DNA of 64,000 nt from an uncultured Saprospiraceae bacterium (lineage in GTDB: Bacteria > Bacteroidota > Bacteroidia > Chitinophagales > Saprospiraceae). Made by a program: the position numbers and the translations under genes. The stretch spans positions 1 to 64,000 of the forward strand of contig CALJPQ010000033.1 of NCBI GenBank assembly GCA_937980645.1, given 5' to 3'. This document shows positions 8,685-17,650 of the stretch, piece by piece; the stretch's first letter is position 1; each line of letters opens with the position of its first letter. The notes beneath the pieces are model-generated. The model was given only the letters and a program-made list of their open reading frames with translations. It did no database searches and was not told where the DNA came from.

Positions 8685-9554
8685 TCAGGCGCCCAAGTAC
8701 GTGCGCAGGAGTTTGCTGCGGCTGGTGGCGCGCAGCTTGTTGATGGCTTTGTCTTTAATCTGGCGCACCCGCTCGCGCGTGAGGCCGAAACGGTCGCCGA
8801 TGTCTTCCAGCGACAGCGGGTGGTCCACCCCGATGCCGAAGTACAGTTTGATGACATCGGCCTGGCGGTCGGTCAGCGTGCTCAGCGAACGCTCGATCTC
8901 GCGGCGCAGCGAGTCCATGTATTCTAAGTGCTGGTCGGTGCCGGGCATGTCTTTGTTTTCGAGCACGTCCAGCAGCGAGTTGTCCTCGCCTTCCACAAAG
9001 GGGGCATCCATCGAGACGTGGCGGGCGGCCACGCCCAGGGTGGTTTCTACTTCTTCCGGCGTGATTTCCAGCAGTTCAGCCAATTCCTCTGCGCTGGGTT
9101 CGCGTTCGTACGTCTGCTCCAGCTCCGAAAACGCTTTGTTGATCTTGTTCAGTGAACCAACCTTGTTCAGCGGCAAACGCACGATACGGCTTTGCTCGGC
9201 CAGCGCCTGCAGAATGGATTGGCGGATCCACCACACGGCGTAAGAGATAAACTTAAAGCCGCGCGTCTCGTCGAAGCGCTGGGCGGCTTTTATCAAACCT
9301 AAGTTGCCCTCGTTGATGAGGTCGGACAGGCTAAGGCCCTGGTTCTGGTACTGTTTGGCCACCGACACCACAAAGCGCAGGTTGGCCTTGGTCAATTTCT
9401 CCAAAGCGGCCTGGTCGCCTTGTTTGATGCGCTTGGCCAGTTCCACCTCCTCTTCCGGCGTCAGCAGATCTACCTTGCCGATTTCCTGCAGGTACTTCTC
9501 TAACGACTGGCTTTCGCGGTTCGTAATGGACTTCGTAATCTTGAGCTGCCTCAT
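8685..9554 (-). CDS. rpoD: RNA polymerase primary sigma factor
   Basis: This 289-residue sigma-70 factor is the short Bacteroidota type lacking a long region 1.1. Region 1.2 (SLEKYLQEIGKVDLLTPEEE), region 2 (NLRFVVSVAKQYQNQGLSLSDLINEGNLG, then FKFISYAVWWIRQ), region 3 and a full region 4 with helix-turn-helix (LSLEDIGDRFGLTRERVRQIK) are all present. Bacteroidota primary sigma recognises TTTG / TAnnTTTG promoters, which are abundant in this window. The gene is single, preceded by its own exact -7 element, and closed by the bidirectional terminator. Nothing is missing or disrupted. Confidence 0.97.
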   Translation of the reverse strand: MRQLKITKSITNRESQSLEKYLQEIGKVDLLTPEEEVELAKRIKQGDQAALEKLTKANLRFVVSVAKQYQNQGLSLSDLINEGNLGLIKAAQRFDETRGFKFISYAVWWIRQSILQALAEQSRIVRLPLNKVGSLNKINKAFSELEQTYEREPSAEELAELLEITPEEVETTLGVAARHVSMDAPFVEGEDNSLLDVLENKDMPGTDQHLEYMDSLRREIERSLSTLTDRQADVIKLYFGIGVDHPLSLEDIGDRFGLTRERVRQIKDKAINKLRATSRSKLLRTYLGA

Positions 9555-9584
9555 GGCGCGACGTGTCTATTGTTTTTTAGCCCG

Positions 9585-9617
9585 CAAAGGTACATCTTCC
9601 GAGCGGGCGGTGTCAAG
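9585..9617 (-). promoter_or_regulatory. rpoD promoter
   Basis: On the minus strand an exact TACCTTTG (9585-9592) lies 30 bases before the start codon. A CTTG (9614-9617) sits 21 bases further upstream, a three-of-four match to the -33 box at the right distance. Confidence 0.75.
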
Positions 9618-9770
9618 ATGTTTCGAGGGAAGTGCCGTTTTTTCGGATTTTCGGATGCCAACGGTGGTATAAACGCCCGAAAGGGCAATTTGGTTCTGCT
9701 GCTCCGATCTGTTCATAGCCCTCAGAGCGCCCACTAATACGCACTTTGCTGCCTGAGGTAACGGGCGTTT

Positions 9771-11564
9771 TTAGCGCACGAGCAGTTTGTGCGTCAGTAC
9801 CTGATACGGCGTGCGCACCGTTACCCAGTAGGCGCCCGCGGGCAGTCGGTCGGCGTGAAGGAAGAGGTTTTGCTCGCCGGCGGGCAGTTCGCCCTCAAAC
9901 AGCGTTTGCACCGTCTGGCCTATGGCGTTCTGGACGCTCACCGTTGCGAAGGTGGCCCGCTCCACGGAAAGGGGCACAACAGTGATGGCCGAAGCCGGAT
10001 TGGGGTAAATACGCAGCAGCGACACTGCCGGAGGCTCGGGCCGGACGCTGACACTTTCGCCCTGAACGCAAAATTTCCAGTAGCCTTTGGGGGCGGGCAT
10101 AGGGCGCACCATATGCTTGCCGTTTTTAGCCAAGGCTTCCAAGTAGTAGTACACCGTTGTTCCGTCGGGCTGCCGCGGGATAAGTCCTCGATGCGTCCAG
10201 ATGGTATCGTCGGGCAGGTAAGGCGGCAGGGGCACGCACGTCCATGGGCCGTTAGGGTCGGTGGCGTAGCAGACGTTGAGCGCGTCAATGCCGCTGCGGT
10301 GGTGGGCGCTGGCCCAAACCACATAGCCCACTGTGGAAGGATTATTGACCACACAGGTAAGCGGCTGATGCAGGATGTGCAACGGCTCAGGCGCACCAAT
10401 TTCTTTGGTAATGCAGTGAATGGCGCCCAGCGCAGCAATCATCTGGTTGCTGTTGACGCCCACGATGTTATAGCCCGGCAGCGCCTCTTCCCAGATGCGC
10501 CGGGCGGTGGTGTCGTAGCGCTCTTCGTAAAAAGGTACGATAACCGTCCGGTTGACGAACACTGCGTTCGTATAGGTGCGGTAGTGCCCGCCCTGGTTGG
10601 GATACAGGCCGTTTTGCGGCGGCATCGGGATGCGCACTACTTTGAACGGCGTACCTAAATACGTTTTGAAATGGCTGAGCACGTACTGCAAGTTGGCCTC
10701 AATTTGAGGCCCGTCGGAAATGCTCTCCGGGTATTGCCCCACCAGCAGCGTCTCCTCGTCCAAGAGTTTCATGTGCATGTCAATGTGGTGGATACCGTCG
10801 TATGGCAGCACATCCATTTTGATGTAGCGGTGCAGACCGTGGTACTCGCGCATGATGCGATCAATGTCGGCCTCTGTTTTTGCGGAGACGCCAAACGAAT
10901 TGCCTAGGCGATTTTCGTTCAAAATTAATTTCGAAGAAAAGCCGGTACCCAAGCCGTCCGACATAAAATTGCCACCCGTGTGCACTAAGTCATCGGGTGC
11001 CTGGGTAGCGCTGTAAAAAGGCACTTGCAAATACTGCGCAATGGCTGCCGGTAGAGCGTCGTCGAGTGGGCGCGGGCGATTGTACACCCAGTCTATGATG
11101 CACATGGAGTCCTGCTCGCCTACATAGGCCGTGTTTGGCCCGTAGTCGCGCACCCAGACAGAGTTGCTCGGTATCACTAAAAATTGGACGTTCTGTTCTA
11201 CATTGATACCTCGGGTGGTCAGGTAATTCCGGGCGCTGACTAAAGAAGCACTATCCGGGCAGGCAATGAGCACCAAGCATTCCTTCTGGGCCGCAGCCAC
11301 GATTTCCGTCAGGATGGGCCAGTAGGATCTCCAGGTGATGAGCAAGGCCTGGAGCTCTTCCCATTCCGCCATCGTGCGCACAAGCCCCGGCGGCGGTGAA
11401 GCCTGACTTTCCGCTCCGCCAGGCGCCGGGCGATAGGACTTCAGCAAGACCTTTTCTTCTTCCGTCAGGTATCGGGGTAAGCCCCCCTCCGACTGGCAAA
11501 GGCCCGATGACTTGAAAAGCAACAAAAAACTCAGCAGGCAAAAGAGTAAGCGATAGCGACGCAT
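9771..11564 (-). CDS. Porphyromonas-type peptidyl-arginine / agmatine deiminase with T9SS sorting domain
   Basis: The ATG at 11564 gives 597 residues with a signal peptide (MRRYRLLFCLLSFLLLFKSSGLC). The catalytic domain (about 60-395) belongs to the agmatine deiminase / bacterial peptidyl-arginine deiminase superfamily: WVRDYGPN with Asp140, HHIDMH with His260 and Asp262, TYTNAVFVN with Asn333, and AIHCIT with the predicted nucleophile Cys384. An Ig-like region follows, then a type A T9SS sorting domain opening at RIYPNPAS. This order matches the exported citrullinating enzyme of Porphyromonas gingivalis. Secreted placement argues for a protein or peptide substrate rather than agmatine. That is inference. 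No clear promoter is seen. Confidence 0.85.
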   Translation of the reverse strand: MRRYRLLFCLLSFLLLFKSSGLCQSEGGLPRYLTEEEKVLLKSYRPAPGGAESQASPPPGLVRTMAEWEELQALLITWRSYWPILTEIVAAAQKECLVLIACPDSASLVSARNYLTTRGINVEQNVQFLVIPSNSVWVRDYGPNTAYVGEQDSMCIIDWVYNRPRPLDDALPAAIAQYLQVPFYSATQAPDDLVHTGGNFMSDGLGTGFSSKLILNENRLGNSFGVSAKTEADIDRIMREYHGLHRYIKMDVLPYDGIHHIDMHMKLLDEETLLVGQYPESISDGPQIEANLQYVLSHFKTYLGTPFKVVRIPMPPQNGLYPNQGGHYRTYTNAVFVNRTVIVPFYEERYDTTARRIWEEALPGYNIVGVNSNQMIAALGAIHCITKEIGAPEPLHILHQPLTCVVNNPSTVGYVVWASAHHRSGIDALNVCYATDPNGPWTCVPLPPYLPDDTIWTHRGLIPRQPDGTTVYYYLEALAKNGKHMVRPMPAPKGYWKFCVQGESVSVRPEPPAVSLLRIYPNPASAITVVPLSVERATFATVSVQNAIGQTVQTLFEGELPAGEQNLFLHADRLPAGAYWVTVRTPYQVLTHKLLVR

Positions 11565-11774
11565 GACCAGTGTTGTTTGTAGTGAAAAGAAACAGGCGCT
11601 TGCTCTCCGTGTAAGATAAAGACCTGCCCCGAGAAAACCCATGTTTTAACGCAACAAAAATAGAGTGCCCCCTCCTACCCGAGCGCCGGCAGAACCGCCA
11701 TTTTGCGACAAAACCGCAAAAAGTCGCGCCTTCCGCCGTTGGCGGTGCTCTGGCGAATTTCCTGGCCTGGTGTT

Positions 11775-13025
11775 TCAGGCGCTTTCCGCCATTTGCCCTC
11801 GTTGAGCCAACCGCCCCACCGTCAGGCCCTGTACCAGAATACTGAAGGCCACCACCATGTACGTCAGCGTCAGCCACATTTCGCGCCCCAGTTCAGGCGT
11901 CAGTTTGAGCGCCAGCGCAATAGAGATGCCGCCACGCAGGCCGCCCCACGTCAGCACTAATATCGTGTGTGAAGTGATGGCCCCGCGCAGGCGGATAATC
12001 TGTGCCGGCAACCATATCGAAGCGTAGCGAGAAGCTAACCCCAAGGCAATGACGATAAGCCCCAGCACAAACCACGACGGCACAAAGGACAGCACCACCA
12101 ATTCTAGGCCAATGAGCACGAACAGGATAGCATTGAGCGTCTCGTCAATGAGTTCCCAAAACTTGTCTATGTAGTCCGCTGTCTCTTCCGACATGGCTAA
12201 GCGCTTGCCGTGGTTGCCGATGAGCAAACCTGCTATGACCACCGCCAGCGGCCCTGACACGTGAAACCGGTGTGCGGCCAGATAGCTGCCCATGACAACG
12301 CCCAGCGTCAGCAGCACTTCCACCTTGTAGTTGTCAATGTTGCGCATCAGGTAGAAGCCCGAAAGGCCCGCTGCAAAGCCCAGCAGCACGCCGCCACCCG
12401 CCTCCTGTGCAAACAGTAGCGCCACATCCGTCCAGTGCATCGCCTCCGGCTGCAGCGCTACCTTCAGGATAGACAAAAACACCACTACGCCGACACCGTC
12501 GTTGAACAGCGACTCGCCGGCAATCTTCATCTCCACCGACTTGCCTACCCCGGCCGCTTTCAGAATACTCAGCACTGCTATTGGGTCGGTCGGCGAAATA
12601 AGCGCCCCAAACAGCAAGCAATGCAGGTAAGGCGTCGGCAGGCCAAGGGCCTGAAGCAGCCAGAACACTCCTGTGCCCACCAGAAAGGTGTTGATGACCA
12701 CGCTCAGCGTGGAAAACAACACCACCGGCAGCCGCACCTTCCGTAACTCGTCTAAGTGGATGTGAATGGCGCCGGCAAAGAGCATAAAGCCCAGCATGAC
12801 CTCCAGCAACAGGTCAGCGAAATCAATCTCGTTGACCAGCTCCACCAACTCCTGAAGCAGGGGCGGATAAATGCGCCCCGCTCCGATGAGTGCCAGCGAC
12901 AGCAGCAGGCTCGTCAGCATCAGACCAATCGCCGGCGGCAGCCGAATATAGCGATGGTTGACATAGGCAAACAAGGCCGAAAGAACGACCAGAATGGCTA
13001 ATAAATCGAAAAAGTGTGTCATCAT
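11775..13025 (-). CDS. Na+/H+ (cation:proton) antiporter, CPA1 type
   Basis: A 416-residue polytopic membrane protein with about twelve hydrophobic segments. Family landmarks are GALISPTDPIAV in the membrane core and AGESLFNDGVGVVVF, which holds the Asn-Asp pair typical of CPA1 (NhaP/NHE) exchangers. It should exchange Na+ or K+ for H+ across the inner membrane. The start is the first of two adjacent ATGs at 13025, giving the normal N-terminus (MMTHFFDLLAILVVL) immediately before the first helix. A CAAGTTTG near-match lies just upstream. It lies in the same orientation as hpt and the FAD oxidoreductase but 116 bases away. The C-terminal regulatory tail is very short. Confidence 0.9.
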   Translation of the reverse strand: MMTHFFDLLAILVVLSALFAYVNHRYIRLPPAIGLMLTSLLLSLALIGAGRIYPPLLQELVELVNEIDFADLLLEVMLGFMLFAGAIHIHLDELRKVRLPVVLFSTLSVVINTFLVGTGVFWLLQALGLPTPYLHCLLFGALISPTDPIAVLSILKAAGVGKSVEMKIAGESLFNDGVGVVVFLSILKVALQPEAMHWTDVALLFAQEAGGGVLLGFAAGLSGFYLMRNIDNYKVEVLLTLGVVMGSYLAAHRFHVSGPLAVVIAGLLIGNHGKRLAMSEETADYIDKFWELIDETLNAILFVLIGLELVVLSFVPSWFVLGLIVIALGLASRYASIWLPAQIIRLRGAITSHTILVLTWGGLRGGISIALALKLTPELGREMWLTLTYMVVAFSILVQGLTVGRLAQRGQMAESA

Positions 13026-13141
13026 CTTGCAGCTGCCAAACTTGTTTGGCCTCACCACGCCCCGCAAAACAACGAAACCCATCACAAACCCTCACCGATA
13101 AATTCCGCCCCAACTCATCGCCCTCCCCACTCCCGGCCTTT

Positions 13142-14278
13142 TCACAGCATTTTTTCAATTTCATAAATTGAATTCACTTTACCGGCGAACAGGCAATAGA
13201 AGTGCGGTTGTTCGCGCAGGAGAGCAATTTCGGTGGGTCTGCCGTCGTCAATGTAACTGGCTTTGAGTTTGGTTTTGATGGTGAAATAGGAGAAGAGATA
13301 CTGTAGTTGGACGCTTTCAGCCAGGTACTGGCGCATTTGGGCGATCATTTTGTGCGCGTTAGTGGGTGGTCGGCGCGGGCAGGTGGTGCAGATGCCGGGT
13401 GCTTCGGGTTGGCAGCGCGGGTCGGAGAGGGGTCGCTGGCAGTCGAAGGTGGGCAGGTCGTCGTAGGAAATGGCGTGGTGCGTGTAGGCCACAGAGGAGA
13501 TAGACAGCAAGCCGCTGAGCCCGTAGGGCATGATGGAGCCAAAGGGACCATCCATGACCGTGAGGCCAATATTGCGCAATTGGGGGGATGCAGCGAAGGC
13601 GATTTCCGAAATTTCGTGGGTGAGGGCCAGGGCCGGCACGCCAAAGCGTTGGTTAATAGCGTTGGTAGCGGCGTAGGTAGCGTTGATGACAATGGGGGCA
13701 CGTAGCAGGGTGGGATGGGCGTCTTGGGCGGTTTGTGCTTCCACGAGCCACTCCTTGCCCTGGGCGGTGGCAGTTTTCACCTGCGTTTGCAGCAGCAATG
13801 CAATGTTGCGTTCGGCCTCTACGCGCTGCCGATACCAGGCAGCCAGCAGGACGGGGTCAAACGAGTGCTCTACGGTGCGAAAGAGCGCCTCTAAGCGATG
13901 AAAATTGAACAGTGGATGCGCCTCGACGCGCTCGCACGGAATACGCAAGTAGTGGCAAAAGCGTTCGAACTGGCCGGCGTCGGTGAAGGAGCCGTAGCGG
14001 TCAATGGCGTAATACTTCTCAAAAGAGGTGTGGATGAATCGGCGGTGTTCGGCAGTAAAGCGCTCTTTGTGCGCGTCGCTCATGACGGCTGTGGCCACCG
14101 AGCGCGGGTAGTGATAGCCGCCGTGCAGGCGCGCCTGGTTGACTAAGGAGGCTTTCTGAAACAGTCGGGCTTCTTTTTCCAACAAGGCCACTCGTGCGCC
14201 CTTGCCCGCTAAGTAAAGGGCTGCGTAGCATCCGAAGATACCGCCGCCGATGACAATTGCGTCGCAATATTCTGGCAT
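13142..14278 (-). CDS. FAD-dependent oxidoreductase (DAO superfamily)
   Basis: A 378-residue cytoplasmic flavoprotein with the dinucleotide-binding motif VIGGGIFG at the N-terminus and an acidic end of strand two (ALLEKEARLF). Later segments (INATYAATN and the substrate-side strands) fit the D-amino-acid-oxidase / glycine-oxidase superfamily. Four cysteines cluster around residues 285-305 (CQRPLSDPRCQPEAPGICTTC), which could hold a metal or a disulphide and are not a standard feature of simple DAO enzymes. The start lies 15 bases after the hpt stop codon, so they form an operon. The substrate is unknown. Confidence 0.75.
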   Translation of the reverse strand: MPEYCDAIVIGGGIFGCYAALYLAGKGARVALLEKEARLFQKASLVNQARLHGGYHYPRSVATAVMSDAHKERFTAEHRRFIHTSFEKYYAIDRYGSFTDAGQFERFCHYLRIPCERVEAHPLFNFHRLEALFRTVEHSFDPVLLAAWYRQRVEAERNIALLLQTQVKTATAQGKEWLVEAQTAQDAHPTLLRAPIVINATYAATNAINQRFGVPALALTHEISEIAFAASPQLRNIGLTVMDGPFGSIMPYGLSGLLSISSVAYTHHAISYDDLPTFDCQRPLSDPRCQPEAPGICTTCPRRPPTNAHKMIAQMRQYLAESVQLQYLFSYFTIKTKLKASYIDDGRPTEIALLREQPHFYCLFAGKVNSIYEIEKML

Positions 14279-14293
14279 ACGCGCAGGTATTAC

Positions 14294-14857
14294 TTATCCA
14301 GTTTCTGCCAGTTGATAGATACCGGGTAGGTTGCGCCCCAGGCCATTGTAGTCCAGCCCATAGCCCACGACGAAGCGGTCAGGGATGTCGAAGCCCACAT
14401 AATCCACCTCTACAGGAAAGACTGCCGCTGAAGGTTTGCGCAAGAAGGCGGTCGTGCATAGGCTGGCCGGCTGCTGGCTGCGCAAATACTCTACGAAAAA
14501 GTGCAGCGTACGCCCGGTGTCTACGATGTCTTCCACTACGATGATGTGTCGGCCTTCCAGAGCGGCATCTATGCCCATAACCGTCTGCACCACGCCAGTG
14601 GACTGCGTACCGCTGTAGGAAGTCAGTTTCACAAAGCTGATTTCGCAAGGGGCCTGGAACGCGCGGATCAGGTCAGCGGCAAACACAAATGCCCCACTAA
14701 GGATACTGATGAACAGCGGCTGTTTATCGCCGTAGCGCAGCGTCAGCGCCGCGCCCAGCTCGCGTACGCGGGCGCTGACCTGGGCTTCGCTGAAAAGCGA
14801 AATAAAGAGCAAGTCGTGCAACTGCACGTGATCGCTGCTATGAGTATAGGCCGGCAT
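14294..14857 (-). CDS. hpt: Hypoxanthine phosphoribosyltransferase
   Basis: The ATG at 14857 gives a 187-residue enzyme of normal length. The PRPP-binding motif VVEDIVDTGRT is intact, preceded by the flexible-loop region (FVKLTSYSGTQSTG) and followed by the purine-binding YVGFDIPDRFVVGYGLDYN. It salvages hypoxanthine and guanine to IMP and GMP in the cytoplasm. It is first in a two-gene unit with the FAD oxidoreductase. A near-match -7 element (minus strand TACCTTCG, 14948-14955) lies about 90 bases upstream. The longer frame to 14941 lacks family similarity and is not used. Confidence 0.92.
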   Translation of the reverse strand: MPAYTHSSDHVQLHDLLFISLFSEAQVSARVRELGAALTLRYGDKQPLFISILSGAFVFAADLIRAFQAPCEISFVKLTSYSGTQSTGVVQTVMGIDAALEGRHIIVVEDIVDTGRTLHFFVEYLRSQQPASLCTTAFLRKPSAAVFPVEVDYVGFDIPDRFVVGYGLDYNGLGRNLPGIYQLAETG

Positions 14858-15050
14858 GGGTAAATTACCAGAATGAAGAAAAAAAGAATGAGGTGAACAC
14901 CTGACACCACTGCTCCTTAGCACCCTTGCGACCAGGAGCAATCAGGGCGAAGGTAGGCGCAATCCACAAAACCAGACCGAATTGCTTACCCCCCATTTTT
15001 GATGAGCGGAAGGCTCAACGGCGAGTCATGTGCAGCGATTTTTCCGGGTA

Positions 15051-15084
15051 TTTGCTTTAACCCTCGTTTTTTCCACTACTTTTG
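15051..15084 (+). promoter_or_regulatory. Promoter of the DksA-like gene
   Basis: TTTG at 15051-15054 and an exact TACTTTTG at 15077-15084 are separated by 22 bases, close to the usual Bacteroidota spacing. The start codon is 52 bases downstream. Confidence 0.75.
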
Positions 15085-15136
15085 CCCGCCGAAACAAGCA
15101 TCGTCTAGACCGTTTTTCAAAAAAGAAACCGACACT

Positions 15137-15724
15137 ATGGCGCAAGAACCCAACGTCCGATACAGCGACGAAGAGTTAGAAGAGTTCCGCACACTCATTT
15201 TGGAAAAATTGGCCAAGGCTGAGGAGGAGCTCGCCTTTACGCAAAAGCAGATTGATGAGCTGAACGAAGTGGGCTTCCACCAGCAAGGCGGCGACTGGTA
15301 CGACGACTCCTCTGCCCATACTGATTTGGAGTTGCTCCAGCGTATGGCTCAGCGCCAGCAGCGCCACATTCAAGACCTGAAAAACGCTCTGCTGCGCATC
15401 CAGAATAAGACTTACGGCATCTGCACGGTAACCGGCAAACTCATTGATAAAAACCGCCTGCGCTTGGTGCCGCATGCCACCAAAAGCCTGGAAGGCAAAA
15501 CCATCGCCAACCAGCGGACAATACCCAGCAGCGAAGATACCAAATCGCTGCCCGAAGACGACAACGAGCGCACCTCTCCTACGCGCCCCATTGGCGACCG
15601 TGTTCGCCTGCCCAACACCCGCCTGTCCTCCGAAACGGGCGACGAATGGGAAATCAGCAGCGAAGCCATGGAAAACGCTGAAGGCTATATCACGCAAAAA
15701 CTCGACGACGAAGACGACGAATAG
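15137..15724 (+). CDS. TraR/DksA family transcriptional regulator with degenerate zinc finger
   Basis: The ATG at 15137 gives 195 residues. An N-terminal helical hairpin (about residues 8-95) carries the HQQGGDWYDDSSAHTDLELLQRM segment that would enter the RNA polymerase secondary channel. It leads to YGICTVTGKLIDKNRLRLVPHATK, where the usual four-cysteine zinc finger keeps only one Cys, a state common in Bacteroidota DksA-like proteins as I recall. The last 80 residues are an acidic, low-complexity tail. Likely role is modulation of transcription, perhaps with ppGpp. A strong promoter precedes it. Confidence 0.8.
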   Translation: MAQEPNVRYSDEELEEFRTLILEKLAKAEEELAFTQKQIDELNEVGFHQQGGDWYDDSSAHTDLELLQRMAQRQQRHIQDLKNALLRIQNKTYGICTVTGKLIDKNRLRLVPHATKSLEGKTIANQRTIPSSEDTKSLPEDDNERTSPTRPIGDRVRLPNTRLSSETGDEWEISSEAMENAEGYITQKLDDEDDE

Positions 15725-15765
15725 ACGTCGTAGCCTCAGATCGCCCGTCCACCGCTCGCTCTCTC

Positions 15766-16557
15766 CTACCAGAATTTGATGGCCGACGACAGATAAGCCT
15801 CGGCCATCGCTTTGAGCTGGCCCCACGTGAAGCCGCAGGTATCACATTCGTAATACGACATGATGTTGCCCAAATCCGGGTTGTAGTAATTGCCGGCACC
15901 ATCGCGCTTTTGGCTGATAAACCGACAGGGCGGTGCTACATACAGTATCAGAGGCTCCCCGGGAACATACGGGTCGGCCGGCGTATCGCAGATACCGTCG
16001 CCTTCGGTCGTACAATTGGAGCCATCCACCAATTCGGCGCCGTTGCCTTCAAAGGTGTGCTTGAGGTTGAAAAAGTGCCCCAACTCGTGCGCTATCGTAC
16101 GCACATTGAGGCAGCTTTTGCGCACCAAGATGAATGACGAAACCGGGTCGTTGATGCCGTTCAGCGTTGCCAACCCACAACGGGCATACGGATTTTCGAA
16201 CGAGTCCACCAGATACATGTTAATACGGCGCTCCACGTTGTACTTCGTCGTGATTTCGGACATCTGCTCGGCAGTGGAGTGCAAGGTGTCGTATTGCCAG
16301 TTGTCGTGGTAGCGAAATTCGCACACTTCAAAACGCGCGCATATCGGCTCAAAAAACGGATTGACGCTGGCCACCGCCTGCCGCACGTTGGCTTCTACGA
16401 TGTTATACTGCTTGTTCAAACTATCCGGAAAGACGTGTACCACGATGGTGAATGTCTTGTCTAAACACGGCAGCGACGAGTGTTTGAACGTGTATTGCTG
16501 CCCCAGTGCGGAAACGCAAAGCCCCAGCGACAGGGCCAGAAAAGCCGGAATACGCAT
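15766..16557 (-). CDS. Secreted M43 (pappalysin-like) metalloprotease
   Basis: A 263-residue protein with a signal peptide (MRIPAFLALSLGLCVSALGQ), choosing the ATG at 16557. The zinc site is HELGHFFNLKH (His157, Glu158, His161, His167), followed by cysteine-rich loops (CTTEGDGICDTPADP) and a Met-turn NIMSYY, the standard M43 layout. The substrate would be extracellular or periplasmic protein. There is no T9SS sorting domain. The protein ends shortly after the Met-turn helix, so export beyond the periplasm is uncertain. It is convergent with the DksA-like gene. Confidence 0.85.
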   Translation of the reverse strand: MRIPAFLALSLGLCVSALGQQYTFKHSSLPCLDKTFTIVVHVFPDSLNKQYNIVEANVRQAVASVNPFFEPICARFEVCEFRYHDNWQYDTLHSTAEQMSEITTKYNVERRINMYLVDSFENPYARCGLATLNGINDPVSSFILVRKSCLNVRTIAHELGHFFNLKHTFEGNGAELVDGSNCTTEGDGICDTPADPYVPGEPLILYVAPPCRFISQKRDGAGNYYNPDLGNIMSYYECDTCGFTWGQLKAMAEAYLSSAIKFW

Positions 16558-16674
16558 GTGTGTTATCGCTTTTGCAGGATAAAAGACCTCAGGATTACTC
16601 CGGCAAATGTGGCAACTTTCTCCCAATGCGCCGCATTCTTTTTACCTGAACGAGACGGACGCGACCGCCAACGC

Positions 16675-16682
16675 TACCTTTG
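16675..16682 (+). promoter_or_regulatory. -7 promoter element for mazG
   Basis: Exact TACCTTTG, 31 bases before the mazG ATG, between the divergent protease gene and mazG. No TTTG lies at the ideal distance. Confidence 0.65.
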
Positions 16683-16713
16683 CACACACATTGACTACCG
16701 ACCTTTGACCACC

Positions 16714-17508
16714 ATGCCCAACACGTACGAAGAAAAGCTCCAGGCCTTTGGGCGCTTGCTGCAGATCATGGACGAATTGCGCGAAAAATGCCCCTGGGAC
16801 CGCAAGCAAACGCTCGAGTCACTCCGACACCTGACCATTGAGGAGACCTACGAACTGGCCGATGCCATTCTGAGCAACGACCTCAATGGCGTGCGCGAAG
16901 AAATCGGCGACCTGATGCTCCACATGGTTTTCTACGCCAAAATCGCCTCCGAACAGGGGGCATTCGACATCGCCGACGCCCTTCATGCCTTGTGCGACAA
17001 GCTCGTGGCCCGGCACCCGCATATCTACGGCGACGTCCAGGTGGCCGATGAAGAGGACGTTAAGCGCAACTGGGAACAACTCAAACTGCGCGAAGGCAAG
17101 CGCTCGCTGCTGGCCGGTGTGCCCAACAGCCTACCCGCTATGGTCAAGGCCTACCGAATGCAGGAAAAAGTCAGCCAGGTCGGCTTTGAATGGGACAACA
17201 CCGAACAGGCTTGGGAGAAAGTGCAGGAAGAACTCGCCGAATTGCACCACAACGTCCAGACCAACGCTTCCCCCAGCGAAATGGAGGACGAACTGGGCGA
17301 CGTGCTTTTTACCCTGATCAACTTCGCCCGCTACATCGGCGTCGAACCTGAAGCAGCCCTGGAGCGCGCCAACCGGAAGTTTAAGTACCGCTTCGAATAC
17401 ATCGAGGCCAATGCCAACCGCCCCCTGACCGAGCTGACGCTGGCCGAAATGGATGCCCTGTGGGACGAAGCCAAAGAGCGGCAAAAGCAAACCCATACTA
17501 CGCCCTGA
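16714..17508 (+). CDS. mazG: Nucleoside triphosphate pyrophosphohydrolase MazG
   Basis: The ATG at 16714 gives a 264-residue two-domain MazG. The N-terminal domain has CPWDRKQT, then EETYELADAI and EEIGDLMLHMVFYA, which supply the acidic metal ligands. The second domain repeats the pattern in EELAELHHN and EDELGDVLFTLINFAR. The enzyme hydrolyses (d)NTPs to monophosphates and pyrophosphate and is linked to nucleotide-pool cleaning and ppGpp-related survival. Length and motifs are complete. The long frame upstream overlaps the promoter and is not coding. Confidence 0.95.
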   Translation: MPNTYEEKLQAFGRLLQIMDELREKCPWDRKQTLESLRHLTIEETYELADAILSNDLNGVREEIGDLMLHMVFYAKIASEQGAFDIADALHALCDKLVARHPHIYGDVQVADEEDVKRNWEQLKLREGKRSLLAGVPNSLPAMVKAYRMQEKVSQVGFEWDNTEQAWEKVQEELAELHHNVQTNASPSEMEDELGDVLFTLINFARYIGVEPEAALERANRKFKYRFEYIEANANRPLTELTLAEMDALWDEAKERQKQTHTTP

Positions 17509-17650
17509 ACTGTTGCAGCCGGGCAGGCGTTTAACAACAATACTAAGCCCTGGAAGGCAGGCCTCGAGGATATGCGAGGATGCCGCCGAGCCACAAAGGC
17601 CTGGAAATCAGAGACGACTGAGCACCTTTGTCTCGAACTTAAACTCGACT

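Noticed and set aside
9674..9686. GCCCGAAAGGGC hairpin as a terminator of the deiminase gene
   Set aside because: The stem is only four or five base pairs with no T-tract.
11251..11877. 208-residue minus frame over the deiminase start and antiporter end
   Set aside because: It overlaps two real genes and shows no domain.
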